Positions 53,136-60,813 of a stretch of DNA of 64,000 nt are shown here, in pieces. Both the position numbers and the translations under genes were made by a program. The first letter of the stretch is position 1. Each line of letters starts with the position of its first letter. The stretch lies in assembly GCF_021190915.1 (NCBI RefSeq), contig NZ_JAIOAP010000004.1, positions 124,001 to 188,000 of the forward strand, written 5' to 3'. The notes beneath the pieces were generated by a model. It saw only the letters and a list, made by a program, of their open reading frames with translations, had not been told where the DNA came from and searched no databases. This stretch comes from Cohnella silvisoli (GTDB lineage Bacteria; Bacillota; Bacilli; Paenibacillales; Paenibacillaceae).

Positions 53136-54838
53136 CGCCGATGCAGGAAATCGAAGTTCTGCGCAGACAAATTGAACGGGAGAAAAAGGCGCGTAAGGAA
53201 GCCGAGCAAATTGCGGAGCAGAAAACCCGTGAAATCTATTATGTTAATCAAGAGTTGCTGCAACTGAACGATCAGCTGGAGGAATTGGTTAAAGAGCGTA
53301 CCGCGGAGCTGTCCCTTGCTCGCGATGAAGCCATCGAAGCCAATCGGATCAAGAGCCAATTTCTGGCCAATATGAGCCATGAGCTGCGAACCCCTCTTAA
53401 TGCCATCATCGGCTACAGCGAAATGCTGAAAGAAGAGGCCGAGGATGAAGGCGTTGAGGGTTTTGTGGACGATCTCGGCAAAATTCATCATGCCGGCAAA
53501 CATCTTCTATCGCTCATAAACGACATTCTCGATCTTTCTAAGATTGAAGCCGGTAAAATGGATCTTTACTTGGAAAGCTGCGACATCAATACGACGATAC
53601 AAGATGTGTTGACAACCGTTTCCCCGCTCGTGGAGTCCAATGGGAACCGTCTTGAATTCGTCATTCTGCAGGGCGTGATGAGAACGGATATTACGAAGCT
53701 GAGACAGATTTTGTTTAATCTGCTTAGCAACGCCGGTAAGTTTACTAAGCAGGGAACGGTTTCATTAACGGTTAGCCTTGAAGCCTATCATGGGAAGCCC
53801 GGGGTTTCTTTTTGCATCCAAGATACGGGTATCGGCATGACTCCCGAGCAGATGGACCATTTGTTTCAGGCATTCAAACAGGCGGACTCATCGACGACTC
53901 GGAAATATGGAGGCACAGGGCTGGGTCTTGCGATCAGCCAAAGGCTGTGCCAGATGATGGGGGGCCATATTGCCGTCGAGAGCGTCTACGAGCAGGGGAC
54001 GACCTTTACAGTGTGGCTGCCGTCATCAGGAAGCAACCCGGATTGCGAGTCTGTTCTGCCGGAGGAAGGCTCCCAATCGTATCTGGATGAAGGCCATAAC
54101 ACCATACTCGTTATTGACGATGATCCGGCGATGCTGCAGTTGATGCAACGCTACCTTAGTAAAGAAGGATACGCGGTAATTGTTGCCCGGAACGGGCAGG
54201 AAGGGATTCGCTTGGCGAAAGAACGGCGGCCTTCGGTCATTTCTCTGGATGTTTTAATGCCTGGAATGGACGGATGGACCGTGCTTACAACGCTTAAATC
54301 CGATCCGGAACTTGCCGGTATTCCTATTATTATGATTTCGATGACCGATGACAGAAATTTAGGTTATGCGCTCGGAGCATCCGACTTCCTTATCAAACCC
54401 GTTAATCGGGACAAAATCATCTCCGTTCTGGATAAGCACATTATGGAACGACAATCCGACTCCATACTGGTCATCGAGGATGATTTGGCGACCAGTCAGA
54501 TGATGACCCGGATGCTGGTGAAGGAAGGGTATCGGGTCATTAGAGCCGGGGATGGAAGAATTGCCTTAGAATGCGTCGCACAATCGATCCCTCAATTTAT
54601 TCTGCTCGATCTCATGATGCCGAATATGGATGGGTTCGAATTCGTAACCGAGCTGCGCAAACGCGACGAATGGCGATCGATTCCCGTAGTCGTATTAACG
54701 GCTAAAGACATTACGGCAGAAGATCGGATGCGCCTGAACGGGTACGTCGAAAATATTGTCCAAAAAGGTCATTGGCGGCGTGAAGATTTGTTAGAGGAAA
54801 TACGCAATCTTTTGATCGGTGCCAGAACCAATCGATAA
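53132..54838 (+). CDS. Soluble hybrid histidine kinase with two receiver domains
   Basis: A 568-residue protein with no membrane helix. Order: N-terminal coiled coil (1-75), HisKA with His83 in NMSHELRTPLNAIIGYSEML, ATPase (LFNLLSNAGKFT, DTGIGM, GGTGLGLAIS), receiver 1 (VISLDVLMPGMDG) and receiver 2 (ILLDLMMPNMDG). Lacking its own sensor, it fits the H-NOX-associated kinases that are inhibited by NO-bound H-NOX. GTG 53132 overlaps the H-NOX stop; ATG 53141 is the alternative. It likely phosphorylates the HD-GYP regulator at the start of the operon. Confidence 0.9.
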   Translation: MTPMQEIEVLRRQIEREKKARKEAEQIAEQKTREIYYVNQELLQLNDQLEELVKERTAELSLARDEAIEANRIKSQFLANMSHELRTPLNAIIGYSEMLKEEAEDEGVEGFVDDLGKIHHAGKHLLSLINDILDLSKIEAGKMDLYLESCDINTTIQDVLTTVSPLVESNGNRLEFVILQGVMRTDITKLRQILFNLLSNAGKFTKQGTVSLTVSLEAYHGKPGVSFCIQDTGIGMTPEQMDHLFQAFKQADSSTTRKYGGTGLGLAISQRLCQMMGGHIAVESVYEQGTTFTVWLPSSGSNPDCESVLPEEGSQSYLDEGHNTILVIDDDPAMLQLMQRYLSKEGYAVIVARNGQEGIRLAKERRPSVISLDVLMPGMDGWTVLTTLKSDPELAGIPIIMISMTDDRNLGYALGASDFLIKPVNRDKIISVLDKHIMERQSDSILVIEDDLATSQMMTRMLVKEGYRVIRAGDGRIALECVAQSIPQFILLDLMMPNMDGFEFVTELRKRDEWRSIPVVVLTAKDITAEDRMRLNGYVENIVQKGHWRREDLLEEIRNLLIGARTNR

Positions 54839-54855
54839 TAGGGAGGTTGACCAAT

Positions 54856-55074
54856 TTGCATTTCAAATTAAAAGGCAAGGATGGCAATAGCATCACCTCT
54901 TCTATAAATGCTGATCATAATGATAATAATCATATAATGTCAGCTCTAATAGTTGATTTTGATGCAGACCCAGAGATTCAGCAAATGATCGAGGAATCTG
55001 ATCGAGCGATTGAGAAAGGCCATGTTTTCTCGATGAAAGAAGTAATTGAAATGATAAAAAACGGAGAAATCTAG
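54856..55074 (+). CDS. Small protein resembling an orphan type II antitoxin
   Basis: About 72 residues. The C-terminal half (DPEIQQMIEESDRAIEKGH and then MKEVIEMIKNGEI) is acidic and helical, as in RelB/ParD-type antitoxins. No toxin gene follows; the IS605-type element begins about 10 bases after the stop and may have separated it from a partner. The start is TTG 54856, nine bases after GGGAGG. It follows the kinase gene at once and could simply be a last small gene of that operon. Confidence 0.5.
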   Translation: MHFKLKGKDGNSITSSINADHNDNNHIMSALIVDFDADPEIQQMIEESDRAIEKGHVFSMKEVIEMIKNGEI

Positions 55075-55082
55075 GTCAATAA

Positions 55083-55242
55083 CCCCCACTTAACTAACGT
55101 TTGAAGTGGCGGCTTGTGACTACCCAATCGTGCAAACGTCTTTCGACTCCGATCTTTGGCTGTTCATTAAGAACGTGGTGTCACATCTACGGAAAGCTTA
55201 TGCTTACCGACGGGCAGATTGACAGCTGCCCTGCAAACATAG
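55083..55242 (-). ncRNA. Predicted omega-RNA scaffold / right end of TnpB element
   Basis: Downstream of the tnpB stop lies about 160 bases with several short stems (GGGCAG...CTGCCC) and, at the outer edge, CCACTT/AAGTGG (55086-55091 with 55104-55109). In this family the guide RNA covers the tnpB 3' end and right end, and continues into the flank. Inferred from position only. Confidence 0.4.
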
Positions 55243-56361
55243 TCATGCTATGCTTGTACCTTCTTCAAGGTATTTCTTTCCTTTGGCTAGCAGGTTCATC
55301 GCTGCTATTCGGTCATCGTTGCTCTGATAGCCGCAATTCCGGCAACAAAAGTGATGCTTTATCTTGTCTCGATTGGCTTTCTCTTTGTGGTTACAAAGTG
55401 GACATTGTTGAGAGGTATATTTCGGGTCCACTGCAATTATCCTAGATCCTGCAAGTTGTGCCTTATACTCTACCATCTTGCGCAGTTGGTGGAACGCCCA
55501 CGATACCGATACATAACGGTCTTTGAGCTTGACCTTTTCTGTCACGTTGCGCACGCCCGTCAAATCCTCCAGCACAAACAGCGTTTTCGCACCATATCGG
55601 CTAACGAGTGCCTTACTGACCGCGTGGTTTACATCGGTCATCCAACGGGTTTCTCGTTGCCCCATTTGTTTGAGCTTACGGCGGGCGGATGGCGTTTGCT
55701 TTTTCTGCAATTGCTGGCGCATTTGTTTGTATTTCGCCCGCTTGCGTTTAATCGCTCTACCCGGAAAGAAGATGGTTTTGCCTTGTGTGTCATAAGCTGT
55801 CGCGAGAAAGTTGATTCCCAGATCGATGCCTACAATCTGTGTCATCTCTTCCAAATGCGGCTCGGTCATTTGTTTGGACATTGGAATATGCAGAAACCAC
55901 TTGTGATGCTTGCGGACAAGCTTCGCGGTTCTGAACATCCAGGAACCATCGAAGTAGGCCTCCATCGCTTTCCTCTCAAAGGGCACCTTGATTCTTCCTT
56001 GCAAGGTGTTCACTGAAAACAAACCGGAGGTTAACGAATAATCGCGATTCCATACGAGATCGTACTCCGGCTGCTTAAACTGAACTTGTGTCCAATCGTG
56101 ACCATTGCTTTGATTGGTCTTGTATCTGGCGATGACGGTCTTCATGGCCGATTGGGACATCTGGGATCGGAGGCCAATGGTGCTGCGAAGCATGTTGTAA
56201 GTGATTTGATGCAGGGCAGGTTGCTTTAATTGTTTGGTGATAAACACCAACGAAGATACGAGATTGCAGCCCTTACGATAAGCGGAGACGGTTTCCAGCA
56301 GCGCTTCTGCATGAGCTTGCGTTGGCTTGATTTTTATTTTTGCCGTCACCGTTACGATCAT
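55243..56361 (-). CDS. tnpB: TnpB RNA-guided endonuclease (IS605 OrfB)
   Basis: A 372-residue TnpB. RuvC residues are Asp180 (IVGIDLGINF), Glu265 (LFVLEDLTGV) and Asp350 (QSNDDRIAAMNLL). The zinc finger is CPLC (320-323) with CRNC (340-343). All three catalytic acids are kept, so nuclease activity is expected. TnpB uses an RNA from its own 3' end to cut DNA next to a short element-specific motif and so preserve the element. GGAGGGG precedes the ATG. Full length for the family. Confidence 0.93.
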   Translation of the reverse strand: MIVTVTAKIKIKPTQAHAEALLETVSAYRKGCNLVSSLVFITKQLKQPALHQITYNMLRSTIGLRSQMSQSAMKTVIARYKTNQSNGHDWTQVQFKQPEYDLVWNRDYSLTSGLFSVNTLQGRIKVPFERKAMEAYFDGSWMFRTAKLVRKHHKWFLHIPMSKQMTEPHLEEMTQIVGIDLGINFLATAYDTQGKTIFFPGRAIKRKRAKYKQMRQQLQKKQTPSARRKLKQMGQRETRWMTDVNHAVSKALVSRYGAKTLFVLEDLTGVRNVTEKVKLKDRYVSVSWAFHQLRKMVEYKAQLAGSRIIAVDPKYTSQQCPLCNHKEKANRDKIKHHFCCRNCGYQSNDDRIAAMNLLAKGKKYLEEGTSIA

Positions 56362-56429
56362 ACGTTCCCCTCCTCGCTATGCTGATTATAGCACATTTCA
56401 GAGGAGAAGGAAGCATCCGAAAAAGGCAT

Positions 56430-56445
56430 TCAGGCTCACGCCTGA
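56430..56445. repeat. Left-end hairpin of the TnpB element
   Basis: TCAGGC-TCAC-GCCTGA, a perfect 6-bp stem with a 4-base loop, 69-84 bases upstream of the tnpB start; a subterminal hairpin is expected there in IS200/IS605 elements. Confidence 0.65.
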
Positions 56446-56564
56446 CGCTCATTCCTCCCCGACTTATAGAAGATCGGAGTATCCTGCGCGTTTTCTGATG
56501 AATGTAGAATGGACCGAATAAAAAATACAATTAGTGAGACGCATTGAACAAAAGATTCTGCCGA

Positions 56565-56606
56565 GAACCATACCTATTTTAAGTGGGTAGAGGTTCTTTT
56601 TGTTTT
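56565..56606 (+). terminator. Orphan terminator downstream of the TnpB element
   Basis: GAACC-A-TACC (56565-56574) pairs with GGTA-GA-GGTTC (56586-56596), followed by TTTTTGTTTT. No rightward gene lies directly before it. It probably ended the sensor-kinase operon before the insertion. The 240 bases between the element and the MFS gene hold nothing else I can support, except a seven-codon frame MNVEWTE near 56500. Confidence 0.7.
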
Positions 56607-56685
56607 GTTGGCTTTTTTGTTTCATTACCTCTTTTTTGGGCAGGTTATTATGGTGTTTGATTTCACTGTTCCAAAGGGGATGCTC

Positions 56686-57912
56686 ATGCATAAGCGTCAA
56701 AAACCCGCTCGCGGTTCCGGGCGGCTGGATAAACAGACGGTGCTGCTGCTTATAGTCAACGGCCTTCTTATTACCGCAAATGCGTTATCCGGTACGTTTC
56801 TTGGGGTTTATATTTGGAAAGCGAGCAACAATTTCTTATTGCTCGGCTGGTTTACGTTGCTTACATACGTTTTCATGGCATTGACGTTCTGGATTGCAGG
56901 CAACGGGGTCAAAGAAGGCAACAAAATGGTTTTCTTGAGGCTTGGAATCGGAGTTTCGGCCGTTTTCTATTCCATCGTGCTTCTGCTTGGAAAAAGTGCA
57001 TTCCATTACGTATGGCTGCTGGGAATCGTTCAGGGGTTGGCCATAGGGTTTTTCTGGCTGGCTTTCAATGTCATTTATTTCGAAGTTACGAATGCCGGAA
57101 ACCGGGATCGGTTTAACGGGCTGGCGGGGGGCATCGGATCCATCGCCGGGATGATTGCGCCTTGGTGCTCGGGTTATCTGATTTCGCGCATGACTGGCGA
57201 GAGCGGGTATCGTATCGTATTTATGATCTCGCTGGGTATATTCGTGATAGGTATCGGCGTCAGTTTCCTCCTGCACAATAGGAAGACGGAAGGGAATTAT
57301 GATTGGCTAATGCCCTTACGTATCTTGAAGAAGCGGCAAACCCCGTGGCGGCCGGTATTTGGAGCACTTGCTGCGCAAGGGCTGCGTGAAAGCGTCTTTG
57401 GCGTTATGATCGGCTTGCTTGTTTATATTCAAACAGGCAGCGAACTATCGGTCGGCAACTTTGCGTTGATTACATCGACGGTCGCGTTTATAAGCTTCTA
57501 CGCAACCGGCAAATGGCTGAAGCCCATATGGCGAAGAAGAGGAATGTTGATCGGTACGATCGTGATGACCGCTGTCATCGTTCCTTTCTTTTTCGGCGTG
57601 AGTTACGCGACTCTGTTGACTTTCGGTATCGGCGCGGCGCTATTTATTCCGCTATATACGATTCCGATGACATCGGCGGTATTCGACCTAATCGGAATGG
57701 ACGAGGATAGCGCGCGGGAGCGGGTCGAGTACGTGGTCATGAGAGAACTTGCGCTTAATGCGGGCAGAATAGCCGGAATGGTTATTTTTATCGTAACGCT
57801 CTATTTCAGCCGGGCGCCTTTGGTCATCAACGGCATGCTGCTTGTAGTCGGAAGTTCGCCGCTGCTCAGTTGGATGTTCATGCGTAATCGTCTTGTCCCC
57901 CAGCAAAAATAA
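56686..57912 (+). CDS. MFS transporter, YttB/YqgE-like
   Basis: A 408-residue protein with twelve helices in two halves split by a basic loop (ILKKRQTPWRPVFGAL). GLAIGFFWLAFNVIYFEVTN and NRDRFNGLAGGIGSIAG are typical of a Bacillales MFS group with no assigned substrate. ATG 56686 lies seven bases after AAGGGG; starts upstream lack a site. It ends at a strong terminator. Confidence 0.82.
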   Translation: MHKRQKPARGSGRLDKQTVLLLIVNGLLITANALSGTFLGVYIWKASNNFLLLGWFTLLTYVFMALTFWIAGNGVKEGNKMVFLRLGIGVSAVFYSIVLLLGKSAFHYVWLLGIVQGLAIGFFWLAFNVIYFEVTNAGNRDRFNGLAGGIGSIAGMIAPWCSGYLISRMTGESGYRIVFMISLGIFVIGIGVSFLLHNRKTEGNYDWLMPLRILKKRQTPWRPVFGALAAQGLRESVFGVMIGLLVYIQTGSELSVGNFALITSTVAFISFYATGKWLKPIWRRRGMLIGTIVMTAVIVPFFFGVSYATLLTFGIGAALFIPLYTIPMTSAVFDLIGMDEDSARERVEYVVMRELALNAGRIAGMVIFIVTLYFSRAPLVINGMLLVVGSSPLLSWMFMRNRLVPQQK

Positions 57913-57925
57913 ACGCCAGTTTGTA

Positions 57926-57966
57926 AAACGGCTTCGCCGTCCTTAGGATGGCGAAGCCGTTTGTGT
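57926..57966. terminator. Two-way terminator, 13-bp perfect stem
   Basis: AAACGGCTTCGCC (57926-57938) and GGCGAAGCCGTTT (57950-57962), with a T-rich tail on the plus strand and TTTTACAAAC on the minus side. It separates the MFS gene from the convergent coat-protein pair. Confidence 0.9.
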
Positions 57967-57975
57967 CGAGACCTG

Positions 57976-58305
57976 TCAGTAAGGAAACTGCGAGGAATAA
58001 CCGCTGAATTGCTGTTGTGCCTGTTGAAGCTTCTGTTGTTCCTCGGCCTCGAGTTTGTACCACCCATTCTGAAACATCATATTGTATAGCTCTCGTCCGC
58101 TATGATGCGTTTCGGTCAGGATTTGAAGCAAATCGGCATGAAGCTGTGCATGGCTGGCTTCGCGCACGGCGACATTCAGGCTGTCGGTTAAGTATTTGCA
58201 CGTGCTGAGCCCGTCGTTCAGGAAGTCCCGATCGTTCATCTCGGGCCCTTTCACTTGCGGTAATTGCGAGGACTGCGGATTGGCGATTTCATTCTGGTTT
58301 GTCAT
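57976..58305 (-). CDS. CotF-like spore coat protein
   Basis: A 109-residue, Gln-rich helical protein (LNDGLSTCKYLTDSLNVAVREASHAQL, then ETHHSGRELYNMMFQNGWY). The pattern matches the CotF/YhcQ spore-coat family, whose members form a four-helix ferritin-like bundle. Aromatic tail SGYSSQFPY. It follows the next coat gene by 15 bases in one operon. Expected to be made in the mother cell; a sigma-E/K promoter was not identified. Confidence 0.75.
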   Translation of the reverse strand: MTNQNEIANPQSSQLPQVKGPEMNDRDFLNDGLSTCKYLTDSLNVAVREASHAQLHADLLQILTETHHSGRELYNMMFQNGWYKLEAEEQQKLQQAQQQFSGYSSQFPY

Positions 58306-58320
58306 GGACAGCAACCCCCC

Positions 58321-58632
58321 TTACTGTGAAGACTGCTGCGTCTGATTGGGACGAGGCAGGTTGGCCATAGCCGTATTGTTGTCTACTTGCAGATGCGTGA
58401 GAAGTTTCTGGTAATGCTGTTGATGCATTTTGCCCGTCTTATCGAGCGCCTGTTTAATTTGCGGATTGGAAGCCTGTTGGGCGAAAAAATGAAACTTCTT
58501 AAAAGCGATTAATTCCCAAGACAACGCATCTTTGATGTAAAGCAGATCTTTGGTTGTAATGACACGCGGCGGGACCGGAATCGGCACTTGCGTTTGCTGG
58601 GCCGGAGGGTTCTGGGTAGTTGTTGTCATCAT
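58321..58632 (-). CDS. CotF-like spore coat protein, second gene
   Basis: A 103-residue protein. A Thr/Pro/Gln-rich N-terminus (about 1-25) precedes a helical domain (TTKDLLYIKDALSWELIAFKK, then HQQHYQKLL) like the CotF fold. It is the first gene of the coat pair. AAAGGAG lies four bases before ATG 58632 and seven before ATG 58629. Function in the spore surface is inferred from family. Confidence 0.72.
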   Translation of the reverse strand: MMTTTTQNPPAQQTQVPIPVPPRVITTKDLLYIKDALSWELIAFKKFHFFAQQASNPQIKQALDKTGKMHQQHYQKLLTHLQVDNNTAMANLPRPNQTQQSSQ

Positions 58633-58722
58633 GCAGCTCCTTTGTCGTAAAGTCTGTACGTTTTAGAATTTACTAAATAAGGTCGATTATGCTTCGAAAT
58701 TATAGGGCATAATAAAAATGAA

Positions 58723-58776
58723 TTGACGCGAAACCATTTGGTTTCGTATAATGAGAAACGAAACCAAATAGTTTCC
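58723..58776 (+). promoter_or_regulatory. Promoter with paired ArsR-type operators
   Basis: TTGACG (58723-58728), then an 18-bp near-palindrome CGAAACCATTTGGTTTCG that is exactly the spacer (58729-58746), then TATAAT (58747-58752), then a second copy CGAAACCAAATAGTTTCC (58759-58776). A regulator bound to both would cover the whole promoter. The ArsR protein encoded second in the operon is the obvious candidate. Confidence 0.85.
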
Positions 58777-58795
58777 TAATTCAGGAGGTAATCAC

Positions 58796-59221
58796 ATGTC
58801 CAACAATTCGCAAAATACGCTGCCCGATATCCGCCAAACCTTAGTGCTGAAAGCGCCGGTACAGAAAGTATGGGCCGCCGTCGCGACATCGGAAGGAATT
58901 TCCGCATGGTTTATGCCCAACGACTTCAAGCCGGTTGAAGGCTATGAATTTCATATAGATGCGGGGCCTTATGGCAAATCCCCTTGCAAAGTGACGGTGA
59001 TCGATCCTCCTAATCGTCTGACTTTCAACTGGGGCAAAGATTGGACGCTTACTTTCGAATTAGTCGACCAAGGAGACCAAACGGAGTTTACTTTGATTCA
59101 CGGCGGGTGGACCGCGGACGAGGCTACGGAATTCGGAGAGGCGCATAGTCTTGTACGCGACCGGATGAGTCAAGGCTGGGTCGGCATAGTTAAATCTCTG
59201 ACCGCTTACGTCGAGGCCTAA
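58796..59221 (+). CDS. SRPBCC/AHSA1-family protein
   Basis: A 141-residue cytosolic START-like fold: LVLKAPVQKVWAAVATSEGISAWFMP at the start, then PPNRLTFNWGKDWTLTFEL. It is of the Activator-of-Hsp90-homologue-1 C-terminal type; bacterial members bind small hydrophobic molecules, ligand unknown. CAGGAGG precedes ATG 58796. The ArsR gene starts one base after its stop, a common pairing in which the ArsR protein controls the SRPBCC gene. Confidence 0.88.
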   Translation: MSNNSQNTLPDIRQTLVLKAPVQKVWAAVATSEGISAWFMPNDFKPVEGYEFHIDAGPYGKSPCKVTVIDPPNRLTFNWGKDWTLTFELVDQGDQTEFTLIHGGWTADEATEFGEAHSLVRDRMSQGWVGIVKSLTAYVEA

Positions 59222-59222
59222 G

Positions 59223-59552
59223 ATGGCCGAGCCATCACCGAAGCACGACGTGTTCCAAGCAATCGCCGACCCGACCCGCCGCAGGCTTCTCCGATTGCTT
59301 GACGATCAGGAAATGCCGGTGACCGTTATCAGCGGACATTTCCCCATGACCCGGACGGCCGTTTCCAAACATTTGCGCATCCTTGCGGACGCGGGGCTCG
59401 TCAAGGAGAAGAAAGTCGGCAGGGAGACGCGTTACCGGCTCGATCCCGAGCCGCTGCTGGAACTTAAGCGTTGGCTCGCGTATTATGAGCGATATTGGGA
59501 GAACAAACTGGGTGCGCTTAAGCGTTATGTTGAATCGGAAGCCGACAGTTGA
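59223..59552 (+). CDS. ArsR-family transcriptional regulator
   Basis: A 109-residue winged-helix protein: VFQAIADPTRRRLLRLLDD, recognition region MTRTAVSKHLRILADAGLV, wing KKVGRETRYRLDPEPL. There are no metal-binding cysteines, so it belongs to the metal-free group linked to SRPBCC proteins. It likely represses the promoter at 58723-58776. Confidence 0.9.
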   Translation: MAEPSPKHDVFQAIADPTRRRLLRLLDDQEMPVTVISGHFPMTRTAVSKHLRILADAGLVKEKKVGRETRYRLDPEPLLELKRWLAYYERYWENKLGALKRYVESEADS

Positions 59553-59577
59553 TACAATGTAAGCAATAGCATACAAG
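59549..59577 (+). promoter_or_regulatory. Likely promoter of the que operon
   Basis: TTGATA (59549-59554), 17-bp spacer, TACAAG (59572-59577), 40 bases before the riboswitch. The -35 overlaps the ArsR stop codon. Confidence 0.45.
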
Positions 59578-59616
59578 TCCGAATGCGTACGGGAGCATAC
59601 GTTTGACGCGTTTCGG

Positions 59617-59653
59617 GAGAGGTTCTAGCAACACCCTCTATAAAAAACTAAGG
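59617..59653 (+). ncRNA. preQ1-I riboswitch aptamer
   Basis: GAGAGGTTCTAGC-AACACCCTCT followed by ATAAAAAACTAAGG matches the preQ1-I consensus: the GAGAGG/CCTCT stem, the binding-loop TTCTAGC and the A-rich tail ending CTAAGG that forms the pseudoknot. It controls the queuosine-precursor operon downstream. Confidence 0.95.
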
Positions 59654-59682
59654 AAACGGTATCTCCTTGGATACCGTTTTTC
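59654..59682 (+). terminator. Riboswitch expression-platform terminator
   Basis: AAACGGTATC (59654-59663) and GATACCGTTT (59670-59679) form a perfect stem followed by Ts, directly after the aptamer. With preQ1 bound the tail is held in the aptamer and the terminator forms, switching off queCDE. Confidence 0.9.
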
Positions 59683-59704
59683 TATTGGCGGGAGGATTTA
59701 TTAG

Positions 59705-60370
59705 ATGAAATCAGGAAAAGCCGTCGTTGTGTTCAGCGGCGGACAGGATAGTACGACTTGCCTATTCTGGGCGAAACAAAGATTTGAAGAAGTGGAGGCG
59801 GTCACGTTCGATTATGGCCAACGCCACAAGCAGGAGCTTACATGCGCAGCCCGGATCGCGGCGGATCAGAAGATTAGACATCATGTGCTGGATATGTCGC
59901 TTCTCGGACAGCTGACTCCGAATGCGCTGACGAGACACGACATAGCCATTGAACAGAAAGAAGGCGAGTTGCCATCAACATTCGTGGATGGGCGGAATTT
60001 GCTGTTTCTGTCCTTTGCGGCCGTACTTGCGAAACAAGTTGGCGCTCGTCATATCGTAACGGGCGTGTGCCAAACCGATTTCAGCGGGTATCCGGATTGC
60101 CGGGATATTTTCGTCAAATCGCTTAATGTGACGTTGAACTTGGCGATGGATTACGAATTCGTCGTCGACACGCCGCTCATGTGGTTGACGAAAGCGCAGA
60201 CGTGGCAATTGGCCGACGAACTGGGCGCTTTCCAATATGTGCGGGACAATACGCTCACCTGCTACGAAGGGGTCATGGGCGACGGATGCGGACAATGCCC
60301 GGCGTGCGTGCTGCGTTCCCGGGGGTTAAGCGAGTTTGAGACGGCAAGGAGGGAGGGACGCCGAATATGA
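59705..60370 (+). CDS. queC: 7-cyano-7-deazaguanine synthase
   Basis: A 221-residue ATP-dependent ligase-type enzyme converting 7-carboxy-7-deazaguanine to preQ0. The PP-loop is VFSGGQDST (residues 8-16). The zinc site is [28 protein letters not shown] is the conserved substrate loop. GGGAGG precedes ATG 59705, after the riboswitch. It overlaps queD by four bases. Confidence 0.96.
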   Translation: MKSGKAVVVFSGGQDSTTCLFWAKQRFEEVEAVTFDYGQRHKQELTCAARIAADQKIRHHVLDMSLLGQLTPNALTRHDIAIEQKEGELPSTFVDGRNLLFLSFAAVLAKQVGARHIVTGVCQTDFSGYPDCRDIFVKSLNVTLNLAMDYEFVVDTPLMWLTKAQTWQLADELGAFQYVRDNTLTCYEGVMGDGCGQCPACVLRSRGLSEFETARREGRRI

Positions 60371-60813
60371 TTCAGCAAATTTACCCATCAACCCCTCATC
60401 CTTATCGCTATGAACTAAACAAAGACTTGCAGTTCGCCGCCGCTCACTATATACCCAGCGAGTACGCCGGCGACTGCGCCAAGATGCACGGCCATACTTA
60501 TTTCGTTAACGTAACGATTGCAGGCAACGAGCTCGACGAGAGCGGGTTTCTCGTTAATTTCTCTCAAGTCAAGAAGCTGATTCACGACCGATTCGATCAT
60601 TCGCTTCTGAATGGGCATGCGGAGCTTTTCGGAGACGATCACCCGAGCCGTTACCCGACGACGGAAAATGTAGCCAGAATACTGTGCGAGATCATCCAGC
60701 AATTTCTGAACGAAATGACTAACAAGCCGTTATGCGTGCAAATTTTCTTGCGCGAGACGCCTACCAGCTATGTGGTGTACCGTCCGGCTGCGGGAGGATC
60801 ATATGGCGCCTAG
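60367..60813 (+). CDS. queD: 6-carboxy-5,6,7,8-tetrahydropterin synthase
   Basis: A 148-residue enzyme making carboxytetrahydropterin from dihydroneopterin triphosphate, the first dedicated step of preQ0 synthesis. Zinc ligands His27, His41 and His43; catalytic Cys37 in CAKMHGH. Late motif [11 protein letters not shown] overlaps the queC stop, and the queE start lies inside its last codons. Confidence 0.94.
   Translation: MIQQIYPSTPHPYRYELNKDLQFAAAHYIPSEYAGDCAKMHGHTYFVNVTIAGNELDESGFLVNFSQVKKLIHDRFDHSLLNGHAELFGDDHPSRYPTTENVARILCEIIQQFLNEMTNKPLCVQIFLRETPTSYVVYRPAAGGSYGA

Larger units (their letters stand above)
55083..56450 (-). mobile_element. IS605-type element with tnpB only
   Basis: TnpB gene flanked by a left-end hairpin (56430-56445) and a right-end hairpin (55086-55109), without a tnpA (Y1) gene. 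Such elements move only if a TnpA is supplied elsewhere. The ends are placed at the hairpins and are approximate. It lies between the sensor operon with its small last gene and an orphan terminator at 56565, which may originally have ended that operon. Confidence 0.7.

Noticed and set aside
55351..56016. Long plus-strand frame inside tnpB
   Set aside because: Shadow of tnpB, whose RuvC and zinc motifs are complete on the minus strand.
56490..56525. Remnant of a ParE/RelE toxin (frame MNVEWTE)
   Set aside because: Seven codons are too short to distinguish from chance, although the position beside the antitoxin-like gene is suggestive.
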